NCBI GenBank assembly: GCA_003963365.1
Contig: RXJG01000003.1
Location: forward strand, 144,152 to 208,151
Source of the DNA: Sphingobacteriales bacterium
Lineage (GTDB): Bacteria > Bacteroidota > Bacteroidia > Chitinophagales > Chitinophagaceae
DNA: 64,000 nt
Reading direction: 5' to 3'
The translations under genes and the position numbers were made by a program. Under the pieces are notes generated by a model, which was not told where the DNA came from, made no database searches, and saw nothing but the letters and a program-made list of their open reading frames with translations. The stretch's first letter is position 1. Each line of letters opens with the position of its first letter. This document shows, piece after piece, positions 8,923 to 19,070 of the stretch.

Positions 8923-9330
8923 ATGATTCAACGCATACAAACGCTGTGGCTAACACTTGTTACTGTTTGCAGTTTTCTTACATTAAAGTTTGAGTTTTAC
9001 GCCGGTACTGATGTAAATAATAATGCCAGGAAACTAACATCGCAATACAATGTTTTATTTATCATCCTGGCTGCTGGTATTGGCATTGCCGCATTAATCA
9101 CCCTTTTTTTATATAAACAGCGAAAACTGCAGATACGTATAACAGGTTTTACATTCATTGCCGCAGCAATATTTATTACCCTGTTATTTTTGAAACTAAA
9201 GGATTTTACAACCGGCACCATCAGCCTGTGGTCTGTATTTTATTTTGCCATTCCAGTTTTATTGGTAATGGCTTTGCTGGGAATAATGAAAGATGAAAAA
9301 CTGGTTAAAAGCATGGATAAACTGCGATAA
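8923..9330 (+). CDS. DUF4293 family integral membrane protein
   Basis: This 135-residue protein begins MIQRIQTLWLTLVTVCSF, the characteristic start of the Bacteroidota DUF4293 family. Four hydrophobic spans are visible (about 5-25, 43-63, 73-90 and 98-118), with a basic C-terminus. Its function is unknown. It lies between two T9SS cargo genes on the opposite strand, and nothing suggests a direct link to them. Confidence 0.75.
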   Translation: MIQRIQTLWLTLVTVCSFLTLKFEFYAGTDVNNNARKLTSQYNVLFIILAAGIGIAALITLFLYKQRKLQIRITGFTFIAAAIFITLLFLKLKDFTTGTISLWSVFYFAIPVLLVMALLGIMKDEKLVKSMDKLR

Positions 9331-9363
9331 AAATTAAGATCTGCCGGCAGCGGGATTTTTTAA

Positions 9364-11925
9364 TTAATATTTTATAAATCGCTGAGTGGTTACTTCATTT
9401 TCATTAATCAGCTGCAGCAGGTACATTCCCTTACTCAGCGATTGAATATTCAACGTACTGATTACCGCATTGGCAGCAATATTTCCCTTCATCAGCATTT
9501 TACCATCTGTATTAATAACCCGGTATTGCGCCTTTAAAGAAGGCGGGTGGTAAAAAATCAATTTATCAGTAACAGGATTATTATAAAGTCTTAATTTATC
9601 TGTCATCTTTTTTGTAACAGAAACTATTTCGCTGTAACTATTACCACCCGTTAGTGTATGCAAAGCAAGGCGGTAATAAATCAAATTACCGGGAGGGTTT
9701 TTGTCAGTATAGCTATAATTGTTTTGAATCGTACTTCTTATCTTCCCGATTTTAATAAAATTCAGTTTATCGTAACTTCTTTCCACATCAAAGTCTTTTA
9801 TATCCGTAGAATTTTGCAGCGACCAGCTAACCTGCACATCATCATTGTTAATTAAAGCTGCCCGCACATTTAAATTATTATTGGCAAGAGGGCCGGCGAG
9901 TACCGCTACAATAAAGGGCCCGTTAAAAGTATTATTGGCGGTGGTACTGGCATAATTACCGCCACCACCATTATTGTTGGATGCAGAAAAATTAGAAGAA
10001 GAAGCAGACCAGTTTGTTCCGCTTACCCATCTCCATATACCAATATTACCATTGGCTGCTGCTGCAAAATCAGTTCCCTTCAGTGATGAATAACAGTTAT
10101 CCCAGTTTAATGTAATGTTGGCCGTGCCTGAAATAGCAATACGGTCGTTGTTGCGATCAATATTCCATACAGCATCCACCAATCCTTTCTTTTGAGTAGC
10201 GGTATAAGCTGTGCCCCCGCTGGTACCATTGGTGGTAGCGCCGGTAAATACACCTGCTGTAAAATCAGAAGTGGCAGTGGGGTTTGCGGCGGCGGGAAGG
10301 TAGCAACTGCTGGTACCAATATAAAAATATTTGGTAGTATTATAGTTGGCAGATGTTACTGCGTTTATTCTTAAGCGGCCCGCTCCTGTTCCTGTAATGA
10401 TATAGTTATAGGCATTACCACCACTAATACCTCCTGTACTTGCAACGGTTAATGTGTTATTGTTTACCCTGAGTAAATTTGTTGAACCGGCAGTTCCGCC
10501 ACTTAATGTAAGTGTGCCGTTTACTGTTGTATTACTGGTAATTTGTTTTATACCGGTACCGTTAATGGTTAAATTTTCATAGTTAGGCAGGTTGGAGTTT
10601 GTAGCATCGTAAAGGAAATTTGCGTTGGATGGCGTGGTAATGATTTGTGTACCACCGTTAGCCCTGTATTCAACAGTGGAACCGGATTGCAGGTAAGTAT
10701 TTACAGTGTTTGTTGGATCAATGGTGGTTGTGGTGGAGCCTGCCAGGCCATTTACATTTGTTGTTGTAATAGTTCCGGTTGGAGCGATGACTACCGCTGC
10801 TGAAGAACCAGTTGCTGCGTAGCTAATAATATAATTCCCGGCATGAAATGTTCCGTTAATGGTTAAATCATTTAAAGTGGTAGGCTGATCGTTAAGGTTA
10901 AAAGCTGAACCCAATGTTACTGTTTTGCCGGCTGTGATAACATAACTTAAATAATTACGGCTGCCTCCTGAAAAAGTCCAGGTTGGTGACAATGAGCCAA
11001 AAGTGGAAAAACTCCCATAGGCATTAGCACCGGATGTGGTAATGATACCGGCACTATGTGTTATATTTCCGTTTACATACATCAGGGGAAAATTAGCAGC
11101 ACTATTCGTACTAAAATCCATTGTTCCACCGGAAGCATTCATGGTGTAATTGCCATTTACATAAACATAAGGTTGTGCGTTGGCGGATGTAAAAAGAAAT
11201 GTTCCGGTGAAAGTTGGATTGATACTGAAATTACCCGCTGTTAAATAAATATTTGTTGAGCCCCATCCCTGGTTCCAGTTTACATTGCCGGGCCAGTTTA
11301 TGTCCAGGTTACCGTAATAATAATTATTTCCACCCGTAGTGGCAGCAGCTGTTAAATTAGAAGTAATACTGGTGCTTGAATTTTGCCATAATAAAATGCG
11401 AAAATTACTGGTAACACCAAAGGTTTCGATGCCTTTAAAAATGGTAGTTGAAACATTACTGGTATTGTTGTGAATATAGGTGCCTCCATTATTTAAGTTA
11501 AATGCGGTGCCTATTGTAATGGCAGCATTGGATTGCACCGTACCACCATTTTGGATAGTAAGTGTAGGTGTGCTGATAGTGGAGGTAGCCGTTAAAGTTG
11601 TACCATTAGGAATAATTAATTGTGAGCCGGCACCTGAAATGGTCCATGATGCAGTAGGTGAAAGCGAAAATGACCCGGTAGAACTATTGCCCAGATTAAA
11701 CAGTTGATTAGCTGTTGTAAAATTAGCTGGTGAAGATCCGGCCCCGCCGGTTGCATTCGTTGTCCAACTGGCTGCAGCATTAATATTTCCTGAACCCCTG
11801 TAATAATAATTTGTTTGAGCGGATAATTGAGTGAAAGAAATAACAAGCAACAATACTGTTGCAGGATTAAGTATTTTGTTTATCCCTTTAAATAATTTAG
11901 TACCAAGCCTGGTAATCGTTTTCAT
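9364..11925 (-). CDS. Large T9SS cargo protein, beta-solenoid adhesin-like (second copy)
   Basis: This 853-residue secreted protein has a signal peptide around residues 15-37 (VLLLVISFTQLSAQ). Most of it is an Asn/Thr/Ser/Gly-rich repetitive beta region with phrases such as LTISGSGTL-like strands and NGTLTLSGGTAGS. A module follows near residues 690-770 (WSLQNSTDIKDFDVERSYD), then a T9SS sorting tail beginning LRLYNNPVTDKLIFY and ending QRFIKY. Architecture matches the 5874-8501 protein while overall sequence differs, consistent with an old duplication of surface proteins. Two palindromes lie upstream, at 11986-12001 and 12063-12089. Confidence 0.85.
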   Translation of the reverse strand: MKTITRLGTKLFKGINKILNPATVLLLVISFTQLSAQTNYYYRGSGNINAAASWTTNATGGAGSSPANFTTANQLFNLGNSSTGSFSLSPTASWTISGAGSQLIIPNGTTLTATSTISTPTLTIQNGGTVQSNAAITIGTAFNLNNGGTYIHNNTSNVSTTIFKGIETFGVTSNFRILLWQNSSTSITSNLTAAATTGGNNYYYGNLDINWPGNVNWNQGWGSTNIYLTAGNFSINPTFTGTFLFTSANAQPYVYVNGNYTMNASGGTMDFSTNSAANFPLMYVNGNITHSAGIITTSGANAYGSFSTFGSLSPTWTFSGGSRNYLSYVITAGKTVTLGSAFNLNDQPTTLNDLTINGTFHAGNYIISYAATGSSAAVVIAPTGTITTTNVNGLAGSTTTTIDPTNTVNTYLQSGSTVEYRANGGTQIITTPSNANFLYDATNSNLPNYENLTINGTGIKQITSNTTVNGTLTLSGGTAGSTNLLRVNNNTLTVASTGGISGGNAYNYIITGTGAGRLRINAVTSANYNTTKYFYIGTSSCYLPAAANPTATSDFTAGVFTGATTNGTSGGTAYTATQKKGLVDAVWNIDRNNDRIAISGTANITLNWDNCYSSLKGTDFAAAANGNIGIWRWVSGTNWSASSSNFSASNNNGGGGNYASTTANNTFNGPFIVAVLAGPLANNNLNVRAALINNDDVQVSWSLQNSTDIKDFDVERSYDKLNFIKIGKIRSTIQNNYSYTDKNPPGNLIYYRLALHTLTGGNSYSEIVSVTKKMTDKLRLYNNPVTDKLIFYHPPSLKAQYRVINTDGKMLMKGNIAANAVISTLNIQSLSKGMYLLQLINENEVTTQRFIKY

Positions 11926-11985
11926 TTATTCTAATAGATATTGGATTCAAATATTGCAAGGCTTTAGCAATAACTTTATTTCTTA

Positions 11986-12001
11986 TACGTAGTACTACGT
12001 A
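11986..12001. promoter_or_regulatory. 16-bp perfect palindrome upstream of a T9SS gene
   Basis: TACGTAGTACTACGTA is a perfect 16-bp palindrome 61 bp upstream of the T9SS start codon. It is a plausible operator for a dimeric regulator; which one is unknown. Confidence 0.45.
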
Positions 12002-12062
12002 CAAAGCTAAGGTGAAACTTTATTAGGAACAAGTAAAGTGTAAAAAATATTATGATTTTTTT

Positions 12063-12089
12063 GCAATCGATTGCGGAAATCGATTGCGG
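12063..12089. promoter_or_regulatory. Direct repeat of LacI-operator-like CAATCGATTG
   Basis: GCAATCGATTGC (12063-12074) is a perfect 12-bp palindrome. Its half AATCGATTGCGG repeats at 12065-12076 and 12078-12089 with a 13-bp period. The central-CG palindrome is the style of LacI/GalR operators. It lies 3' of uvrA and about 138 bp upstream of the T9SS gene. Confidence 0.4.
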
Positions 12090-12091
12090 GT

Positions 12092-14902
12092 TTAAAAAAA
12101 CCTAGCTGTAAAACTTTTAGCTATTTTTTTAATGGATGAGGGTATACCGGTGTATACTAATTCTCCCCCGGCATCACCTGCTTCGGGCCCAAGGTCTATT
12201 AACCAGTCGGCTGATTTGATGACATCAATATTATGTTCAATGACCAGTATCGAATGCCCCTGTTCAATAAGGGCGTTAAAGGATGCTAATAATTTTCTTA
12301 TGTCGTGAAAGTGAAGACCCGTTGTTGGCTCGTCAAAAATGAAGAGAATATGTCCCTGTGCTTTGCCTTTTCCAAGAAATGAGGCCAGCTTTACCCGTTG
12401 CGCCTCACCTCCGGATAAAGTATCAGATGACTGACCCAATTTAATATAACTCAATCCCACATCACTCAGCGGTTTTATTTTATTTACCACATCTTTTTCT
12501 TCTTTAAAAAAATCTATGGCCTCATCCACACTCATCTCCAGCACATCGTGTATGCTTTTTTCTTTGTAAGTAATTTCTAATACTTCTTCTTTAAACCGTT
12601 CGCCATTACATACTTCGCAAACCAAATGTACATCAGCTAAAAACTGCATTTCCACAATTTGTTCGCCCTCTCCCTTACAGGTATCGCATCTTCCCCCATC
12701 AACATTAAAAGAAAAATGTTTGGGTTGAAAACCCCTTATTTTGCTTAACGGTTGTTTGGCAAACAAATCTCTTATCTCATCATAAGCTTTTATATAAGTA
12801 ACCGGGTTGCTGCGGGATGATTTGCCAATCGGGTTCTGATCAACCATCTCTATTTGAGAAATGTAATCTATATCACCACTAATAGTTTTATGCATCCCTA
12901 CTTTGTCAACGTACTCCCCTTTTATTTTTTTAAGCGCCGGGTATAAAATTTGTTTTACTAAGGTTGTTTTACCACTCCCACTCACCCCACTTACCACTGT
13001 TAATACATTAAGCGGAAATTCAACAGTAATATTTTTCAGGTTGTTTTGCTGTGCTCCTTCCACTTTTATGGATCGTGTCCACTTTCTTGCCCTTGGTGGC
13101 AGTTCTATTTTTAATTCTCCCTTTAAATAACGACCGGTTAAACTTAATTTGTTGGCAATGATAGTATCATAATTTCCTTCAGCAATTACTTCTCCGCCTA
13201 AATGACTGGCTAAGGGGCCCATGTCAATGATATGATCAGCTTCCCTCATCATCATTTCATCATGTTCTACCACAATTACGGTATTGCCTAAATCACGGAG
13301 TTGTTTTAAAACGGTAATCAATCTCTCTGTATCTCTTGAATGCAATCCAATGGATGGCTCATCCAGTATATATAAGGAGTTGGTGAGGTTACTTCCCAAA
13401 CTTCGGGTGAGCTGTATACGCTGACTTTCGCCACCGCTTAAACTATTAGCCAGCCGATTCAACGTTAAATAACCTAACCCCACATCCAGCAGCGTTTGTA
13501 TTCGATGATTGATTTCGATTAATACCCTTTTGGCAACTTTAGTATCATACTCACTCAACTTCAATTTATCAAACCATTGTTTCAAATCCTTAACCTGCAT
13601 TTCACATAACTCACCAATATGATTGCCGCCTACTTTTACATACAATGCTTCTTTGCGCAGCCGGTATCCTTTACATTCATAGCAGGTAGTTCTTCCACGA
13701 TATCTCGATAATAATACCCTGTACTGCACTTTATATAAATTCTGTTCTACTTCTTTAAAAAAATCGTTGATACCATAAGCACCCGGTGCACCCTCCCATA
13801 AGATATTGTATTGTGCTTTGGTTAATTCGGCAATGGGTTTGTGAACAGGGAAATCAAACTTGCGGGATGATTTAACAAACTGGTCTTTCCACCAGCTTAG
13901 CTTCTCGCCTTTCCACGGAGCAACAGCATCTTCATATACACTCAACCTTCTGTCTGGTATTACCAGGTCTTCATCAATACCCAGCACTTGTGAAAAACCC
14001 TCACAAACCGGGCAGGCACCAAAGGGATTATTAAATGAAAATAAATTGGGGACAGGTTCTTCAAATACTATCCCATCCATTTCAAACTTATTAGAAAAAT
14101 GTAACAGCTTATTTCCCTGCACTTCTATATACATTTCCCCCTCGCCTTCATAAAAGGCAGTTCCTACTGAATCAGCAATGCGATGGCGGTCATCTTCATC
14201 AAATTCTTTAACGACCAACCGGTCAACCAATACATAAGTTTCTGCTTTCTTTTTGCTGATATCCGGATTACCGTTCTCCAGCAAATCTTCAATGCGCAGT
14301 GTTTCTTTATTGTGATAGATACGGGAAAAACCTTTTTGTAATAAAATATTCAGCTCCTCTTTTACCTCTCTTTTCTGATGTGTTTTAAAAGGAACAAGAA
14401 TCAGCACTTTATCCCCTTCCTTTAATTTACTAATAGCTTCCACCACATCATTCACATCATCTTTCTTTACTTCCCTGCCACTTATGGGTGAAATGGTTTT
14501 ACCAATACGGGCAAAAAGTAACCGCAGGTAATCATATATCTCCGTCATACTACCCACTGTTGAGCGGGGTGTACGGGTAATTACTTTTTGTTCAATAGCG
14601 ATGGCGGGACTCAGTCCTTTAATAAAATCCACATCCGGTTTGTTCATCCGGTTAAGGAACTGCCGGGCATAAGCACTGAGGCTTTCAGCATACCGGCGTT
14701 GACCTTCTGCATATAAGGTATCAATTGTTAAAGAAGATTTTCCTGATCCCGACACACCGGTAACCACGATAAGTTTATTACGGGGAATATTGACTGATAC
14801 ATTTTTAAGATTATGTACCCTTGCACCTTGTATATAAATAGAATCAGGTGCTTTAGTAACTGATTGCGCAGTGATATTATTTGATTTGTTAAGTGTATTC
14901 AT
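12092..14902 (-). CDS. uvrA: Excinuclease ABC subunit UvrA
   Basis: UvrA is the damage-recognising ATPase of nucleotide excision repair. The 936-residue protein has the full family layout: a first Walker [10 protein letters not shown] (about 49-57), the UvrB-binding region with [20 protein letters not shown], zinc-finger CPVC and CYEC motifs in the first half, ABC signature [11 protein letters not shown], a second Walker [11 protein letters not shown], a second zinc module CDTCKGEG...CEVCNGERF, and a second signature [12 protein letters not shown]. Nothing appears missing. No uvrB or uvrC lies in the window. It is transcribed alone. Confidence 0.96.
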   Translation of the reverse strand: MNTLNKSNNITAQSVTKAPDSIYIQGARVHNLKNVSVNIPRNKLIVVTGVSGSGKSSLTIDTLYAEGQRRYAESLSAYARQFLNRMNKPDVDFIKGLSPAIAIEQKVITRTPRSTVGSMTEIYDYLRLLFARIGKTISPISGREVKKDDVNDVVEAISKLKEGDKVLILVPFKTHQKREVKEELNILLQKGFSRIYHNKETLRIEDLLENGNPDISKKKAETYVLVDRLVVKEFDEDDRHRIADSVGTAFYEGEGEMYIEVQGNKLLHFSNKFEMDGIVFEEPVPNLFSFNNPFGACPVCEGFSQVLGIDEDLVIPDRRLSVYEDAVAPWKGEKLSWWKDQFVKSSRKFDFPVHKPIAELTKAQYNILWEGAPGAYGINDFFKEVEQNLYKVQYRVLLSRYRGRTTCYECKGYRLRKEALYVKVGGNHIGELCEMQVKDLKQWFDKLKLSEYDTKVAKRVLIEINHRIQTLLDVGLGYLTLNRLANSLSGGESQRIQLTRSLGSNLTNSLYILDEPSIGLHSRDTERLITVLKQLRDLGNTVIVVEHDEMMMREADHIIDMGPLASHLGGEVIAEGNYDTIIANKLSLTGRYLKGELKIELPPRARKWTRSIKVEGAQQNNLKNITVEFPLNVLTVVSGVSGSGKTTLVKQILYPALKKIKGEYVDKVGMHKTISGDIDYISQIEMVDQNPIGKSSRSNPVTYIKAYDEIRDLFAKQPLSKIRGFQPKHFSFNVDGGRCDTCKGEGEQIVEMQFLADVHLVCEVCNGERFKEEVLEITYKEKSIHDVLEMSVDEAIDFFKEEKDVVNKIKPLSDVGLSYIKLGQSSDTLSGGEAQRVKLASFLGKGKAQGHILFIFDEPTTGLHFHDIRKLLASFNALIEQGHSILVIEHNIDVIKSADWLIDLGPEAGDAGGELVYTGIPSSIKKIAKSFTARFF

Positions 14903-15156
14903 GGAAAGGATAGCAAATTTAAGCGGGAATTACGAAACCTCACTTCGCATTTTACGATAACCAATGTAGGAAAGTACCCTAATTTTCCAGATCGGTATAA
15001 AAAATTTGTTGCATTATAAAAAAAACCTATTTTTATAATCGAATCCAATATTTCTAAAACCAAAACACATTTTATTGCCTATCGCACTACTTCTACGCAT
15101 TTAATTTTTAACACAACAATTTTATTGATTGCCTAACCCCGCTAAAATGTAGCACT

Positions 15157-15738
15157 ATGCACACATTAAGTAAACTTTCCGACCAACAATTAATCCACCT
15201 TTTCCAGGAGGGAACTTCTGAAGCATTAGAAACCTTAGTTCTTCGTCATAAAGACAAGATATATACTTCCATTTTTCTGCTGGTAAAAGACAAATACCTT
15301 GCCGAGGATATCTTCCAGGATGTATTCATCCGGGTGATTGATACAGTTAGAGGTGGCCGTTATACCGAAGAGGGCAAATTTTTACCCTGGGCTATGCGTA
15401 TTGCACATAACTTATGTGTAGACCATTTTAGAAAATTGAAAAGAACGCCTGCCATAAAGACCAGTGATAACCATGATATATTTGAAGTGATCAACTTCAG
15501 CGAAGAAGGTGCTGATACAAAAATGATGAAACGTCAAAGCTATGACCGTGTACGCCGCATGCTTGATCTGCTGCCTGAAGAGCAAAGGGAAGTAATCATC
15601 CTTCGCCATTATGCAGATTTGAGTTTTAAAGAAATTGCCGACCTCACCAAGTGCAGCATCAACACTGCCTTAGGCCGTATGCGTTACGGTTTAATAAACC
15701 TGCGCAAGATGATGGTGGAAAAACAAATCGCTTTATAA
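15157..15738 (+). CDS. ECF-type RNA polymerase sigma factor
   Basis: This 193-residue sigma-70 family protein has region 2 at about residues 25-95 (EDIFQDVFIRVI, FLPWAMRIAHNLCVDHFRK) and region 4 at about 130-185 (LLPEEQREVIILRHYADLSFKEIADLTKCSINTALGRMRYG; helix-turn-helix residues 150-175). No anti-sigma gene is adjacent, unlike the usual FecI-type or RpoE-type arrangement, so its control is not evident. The 254-bp upstream region is AT-rich and carries its promoter. The stop is followed by a terminator shared with dsbD. Confidence 0.9.
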   Translation: MHTLSKLSDQQLIHLFQEGTSEALETLVLRHKDKIYTSIFLLVKDKYLAEDIFQDVFIRVIDTVRGGRYTEEGKFLPWAMRIAHNLCVDHFRKLKRTPAIKTSDNHDIFEVINFSEEGADTKMMKRQSYDRVRRMLDLLPEEQREVIILRHYADLSFKEIADLTKCSINTALGRMRYGLINLRKMMVEKQIAL

Positions 15739-15761
15739 AAATAATTTTAGCATAGTGTAAG

Positions 15762-15790
15762 AATGCCTCCTTAGTTGGGGGCATTTTTAA
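15762..15790. terminator. Terminator between convergent sigma factor and dsbD
   Basis: The stem AATGCCTCC (15762-15770)/GGGGGCATT (15777-15785) is followed by T residues on the plus strand. It overlaps the dsbD stop codon, so dsbD's end lies inside the hairpin. Confidence 0.7.
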
Positions 15791-17720
15791 TTTGGCTCAT
15801 TTTGAACGCATCCAACCCGCACTGCAGCCATTTATTAAATTCAGTTGGATTTGGAGTATACCCTTTTGTTTTCGTCAATGCTTTTTCATCCGGGCTGATG
15901 ATGGCGTATTGAGGTTGTGATACTGCATTAAAATTTTCAAATTGAAAAGTGGCCCATTTATCTCCCACCGTAATGATGGATTTTTCATCGCCGGTTTTTG
16001 TTTTGTATTCTACCTGTTTGGCTGCCGGTAATACTTGTCTTTCATCCACATAAAGAGATACTACCACAAAATCATTTTTCATTTTTTCCATTACCCCGGG
16101 GTCTGTCCATACTTTTTCTTCCATGCGGCGGCAGTTAACACAGGCCCAGCCGGTAAAATCTATTAAGATGGGTTTGTTTTGCGTTTTGGCAATACGCCAT
16201 GCTTCTTCATAATTTCTCAACGGTTCAATTCCTTTTTCGCAATTAACAGGATGATGATAAACACTGTAACAAAGTGGCGGAGGAAAACCACTGATTAAAG
16301 ATAGATTGGCATATTTTGAGTTAGTAACACCCGGCGCTAAATAAATGGTGGCCATAGTAAACACAGCAATAAAAAACCCTCTGCCACCACCAATCTTTTT
16401 CACCGGTGCATCATGTGAAAAACGGATAACACCCAAAAGATAAAGCACTATTGCCATACCAATAATAACCCAGCTGCCAATAAATATTTCTCGTTTAATA
16501 ATGCCCCACTGTGCCACCAAATCAGCATTGGATAAAAATTTTATCGCCATGGCCAACTCTAAAAAGCCCAGCACCACTTTTACCGTTGTTAACCATCCGC
16601 CGCTTTTTGGTAAGGAATGCAGCCATTGCGGAAACAAAGCAAACAATGCAAACGGTAATGCTAATCCCAAACCAAAACCGCCCATACCAAAACTTAATGC
16701 CATTGCATTGCTGTTGTTGGCAGAAGCGCCGGCTAACAATGCTCCTAATATCGGTCCCGTGCAGGAGAAAGAAACAATCGCTAATGTCAACGCCATAAAA
16801 AAAATTCCGCCCCAGTTACCAATGCCGGCTCTTGCATCTACTTTATTGGCGAACGATGATGGAAGATTGATTTCAAAATAACCAAAGAAGGAAATGGCAA
16901 ATACGATGAATACTATAAAGAAAAAAATGTTGAGCCAGATATTGGTGGAAAGATTATTGAGGATCTCGGGGCTGGCACCTTCCACCAAATGAAAAGGCAG
17001 GCTGAGCAATACATAAATTAAAAAGATAAAAAGGCCATAGAGCAGTGCATTGCTGATTCCTTTTTTTCTTTCCTGCGATTTTTTAGTGAAGAAAGAAACC
17101 GTTAGTGGAATCAATGGAAACACACACGGAGTTAGTAAAGCAATTAATCCGCCGCCCAATCCTAATACAAAAAACTGCCAGAGATTTTGCCCGGTAGTAT
17201 CATCACCACAGGGAGCAACGGGATTTTTAATATCTATAGTTTCAATCTTTATTCTTGTATCAGATTCTATCCCGCCTTCCAAACTCACTTCTGCTTTTTC
17301 ATCAGCAACCGGAATAAACTCCCCGCCCCTGGCAATATTATATTTCAGTACCGCTTTTAATTTAGCAGGCACATCACCGGTGAATTTTATTTTCTGCGTT
17401 AACACAATTTCATTTTCATACACCACTGCCTCTGTACCCAGCAATTCATCTTTTATTTTTTTTGGCGATCCTTTTTCTTCAATAATTCCCTGCAGTAAAA
17501 TAGAACTATCAGTAAATGCAAATGCAAGCGGCTCCAATCCATCAATCTTATTGTTGAAGCTGTACAACCGCCAGCCTTCTTTTAATTTTCCTTTAGCTGT
17601 TAATGTATATTCTTTCGCTGCATTTTTTTTGGACGAAAATTCCCAGCTTACCTGTCCGCTGTTTTGTGCAGCAGCAGTAAGCGAAACAAAAAACAATAAA
17701 ATGAAAACAATATAACGCAT
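15771..17720 (-). CDS. dsbD: Thiol:disulfide interchange protein DsbD, with a cysteine-less N-terminal domain
   Basis: DsbD carries electrons from cytoplasmic thioredoxin across the inner membrane to periplasmic thiols. The 649-residue protein has a signal peptide (1-19), an N-terminal DsbD-alpha-like domain (about 20-150), an eight-span core with the redox Cys residues in LLTPCVFPLIPLT and VSFSCTGPILGALLAG, and a C-terminal thioredoxin domain with CVNC (Cys527/Cys530). The N-domain lacks the Cys pair: the position of MVCDDKSC in the neighbouring protein reads NIARGGEF here. The start codon follows directly after a hairpin and T run. Confidence 0.93.
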   Translation of the reverse strand: MRYIVFILLFFVSLTAAAQNSGQVSWEFSSKKNAAKEYTLTAKGKLKEGWRLYSFNNKIDGLEPLAFAFTDSSILLQGIIEEKGSPKKIKDELLGTEAVVYENEIVLTQKIKFTGDVPAKLKAVLKYNIARGGEFIPVADEKAEVSLEGGIESDTRIKIETIDIKNPVAPCGDDTTGQNLWQFFVLGLGGGLIALLTPCVFPLIPLTVSFFTKKSQERKKGISNALLYGLFIFLIYVLLSLPFHLVEGASPEILNNLSTNIWLNIFFFIVFIVFAISFFGYFEINLPSSFANKVDARAGIGNWGGIFFMALTLAIVSFSCTGPILGALLAGASANNSNAMALSFGMGGFGLGLALPFALFALFPQWLHSLPKSGGWLTTVKVVLGFLELAMAIKFLSNADLVAQWGIIKREIFIGSWVIIGMAIVLYLLGVIRFSHDAPVKKIGGGRGFFIAVFTMATIYLAPGVTNSKYANLSLISGFPPPLCYSVYHHPVNCEKGIEPLRNYEEAWRIAKTQNKPILIDFTGWACVNCRRMEEKVWTDPGVMEKMKNDFVVVSLYVDERQVLPAAKQVEYKTKTGDEKSIITVGDKWATFQFENFNAVSQPQYAIISPDEKALTKTKGYTPNPTEFNKWLQCGLDAFKMSQIKNAPN

Positions 17721-17727
17721 AATAAAA

Positions 17728-17751
17728 AATCCCCCGGCGCAGGCGGGGGAA
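17728..17751 (-). terminator. Hairpin with T run immediately before dsbD
   Basis: On the minus strand, TCCCCCG (17750-17744) pairs with CGGGGGA (17736-17730), then a T6 run ends a few bases before the dsbD ATG. It looks like a terminator or attenuator between the two redox genes. The GGGGGA in the 3' arm could also be a sequestered ribosome-binding sequence. Confidence 0.6.
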
Positions 17752-17766
17752 CAAGTTAGTTATTAC

Positions 17767-18222
17767 TTATTGAATTGGGATAGTAAATGGCACTTTGGAT
17801 GGTGGCAGGCAACTTTTATCATCACAAACCATAAATTCCACTTCTCCACTTACAGATGTTTTTGCACCGGCTTTCAACGTAATTACCTGCACAAAATCCA
17901 CTTTGTCTTTATAGTATTTTGAATTGCTTTGTGTGGCTTTGTCAAACTCTGCAATCAGCTTTCCGCTTTCTTTTACTTTACCACTCATTACCACCAATGG
18001 ATTTTTATTAAACTTTACTGTAGTGGGTAATGCTATTGCATCTTTATCTAAATTCTGACTGTATAAGTGCCAGCCGTTTTGAATAGAGGCTGTTAAACGC
18101 AATTCATATTTTTTATCGGCTAACTTTTTGGCTGTGTAGGCCCAGCTCACTTTTGTTTTAGATTGTGCTGTTGCAGCCAGGGCAATTACTAATGCTGTTA
18201 TGCTAATTACAATTTGCTTCAT
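17767..18222 (-). CDS. Stand-alone periplasmic DsbD N-terminal (alpha-type) redox domain
   Basis: This 151-residue protein has a signal peptide (1-19, ATAQ) and one DsbD-alpha/DsbC-like immunoglobulin-fold domain. It retains the CDDKSC pair (Cys133/Cys138) that the DsbD N-domain uses to accept electrons. It is a paralogue of the first 150 residues of the adjacent DsbD: compare NGWHLYSQNLDKDAIALPTTVKF with EGWRLYSFNNKIDGLEPLAFAF. It lies directly upstream of dsbD on the same strand. The likely role is the periplasmic electron shuttle served by DsbD. Confidence 0.85.
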   Translation of the reverse strand: MKQIVISITALVIALAATAQSKTKVSWAYTAKKLADKKYELRLTASIQNGWHLYSQNLDKDAIALPTTVKFNKNPLVVMSGKVKESGKLIAEFDKATQSNSKYYKDKVDFVQVITLKAGAKTSVSGEVEFMVCDDKSCLPPSKVPFTIPIQ

Positions 18223-18310
18223 TCTTTTTTTATTTACAATGCAATTTTAAATCCAATCAACAAATCCGTTGGTAATATAAATGACAAAAATAAAAACAGC
18301 TATTGTAATC

Positions 18311-19003
18311 TTATGCTAATACAGGCTCAGCGGTCAGTTGCAGGTTTTTAATTAACAAAGTCTTAAATACCCTGCGGCCATCCGTATTGCCCAACACTTC
18401 ACTGCAGGCCCTTTCCGGGTGTGGCATCATACCAAATACATTCCTGTTTGCATTACAGATACCAGCAATATTATCTGTTGCTCCATTTGGATTAGCTGCA
18501 TCAGTAATGTTTCCATCTGCATCGCAATAGCGGTAAATAATTTGATTATCTGACTCTAATTGTCTGAGCGTTGCTTTATCAGCATAATATCTTCCTTCAC
18601 CATGTGCCACAGGAATTTTTAATGCTTTTCCTTCTTCTCCTTTTATGAAAACATTTTTACAAACAAACTGCTGGTTGGCATTGCGCAATAAAGCTCCGGG
18701 CAATAAACCGGATTCACATAAAATCTGAAATCCATTACACACGCCCAATACTTTTCCACCTTTATTGGCAAAATCAATTACGGCCTGCATCAACGGACTA
18801 AAACGGGCAATGGCTCCACAACGTAAATAATCTCCATATGAAAATCCACCGGGTAATACAATACAGTCATCGGTTGTAAAACCAGGCAATTCTTTATCCT
18901 TATGCCACAGCATAACCACCTCTTGTTTGAGATCATACTTTAATGCATCGTACATATCTCTGTCGCAATTAGAACCGGGGAAAACAACTACACCAAATTT
19001 CAT
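18311..19003 (-). CDS. purQ: Phosphoribosylformylglycinamidine synthase subunit PurQ
   Basis: PurQ is the glutaminase subunit of FGAM synthase, step four of purine synthesis. It releases ammonia from glutamine for PurL. The 230-residue protein has the class I amidotransferase layout: PGSNCDRD near the N-terminus, [18 protein letters not shown], the nucleophile elbow GVCNGFQ (Cys89), and the His/Glu dyad in MMPHPERA near residue 198. A split PurQ implies separate small PurL and PurS, which are not in the window. Confidence 0.95.
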   Translation of the reverse strand: MKFGVVVFPGSNCDRDMYDALKYDLKQEVVMLWHKDKELPGFTTDDCIVLPGGFSYGDYLRCGAIARFSPLMQAVIDFANKGGKVLGVCNGFQILCESGLLPGALLRNANQQFVCKNVFIKGEEGKALKIPVAHGEGRYYADKATLRQLESDNQIIYRYCDADGNITDAANPNGATDNIAGICNANRNVFGMMPHPERACSEVLGNTDGRRVFKTLLIKNLQLTAEPVLA

Positions 19004-19070
19004 ATTTAGGAATTGAGGTACAAAGTTAAAAAAACAGCATCAAACAGCCCTAACAAAATACCCGATGCTT

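Noticed and set aside
17050..17715. 221-residue frame antisense to dsbD
   Set aside because: It lies wholly inside dsbD, whose motifs are intact, so this is the complementary-strand shadow.
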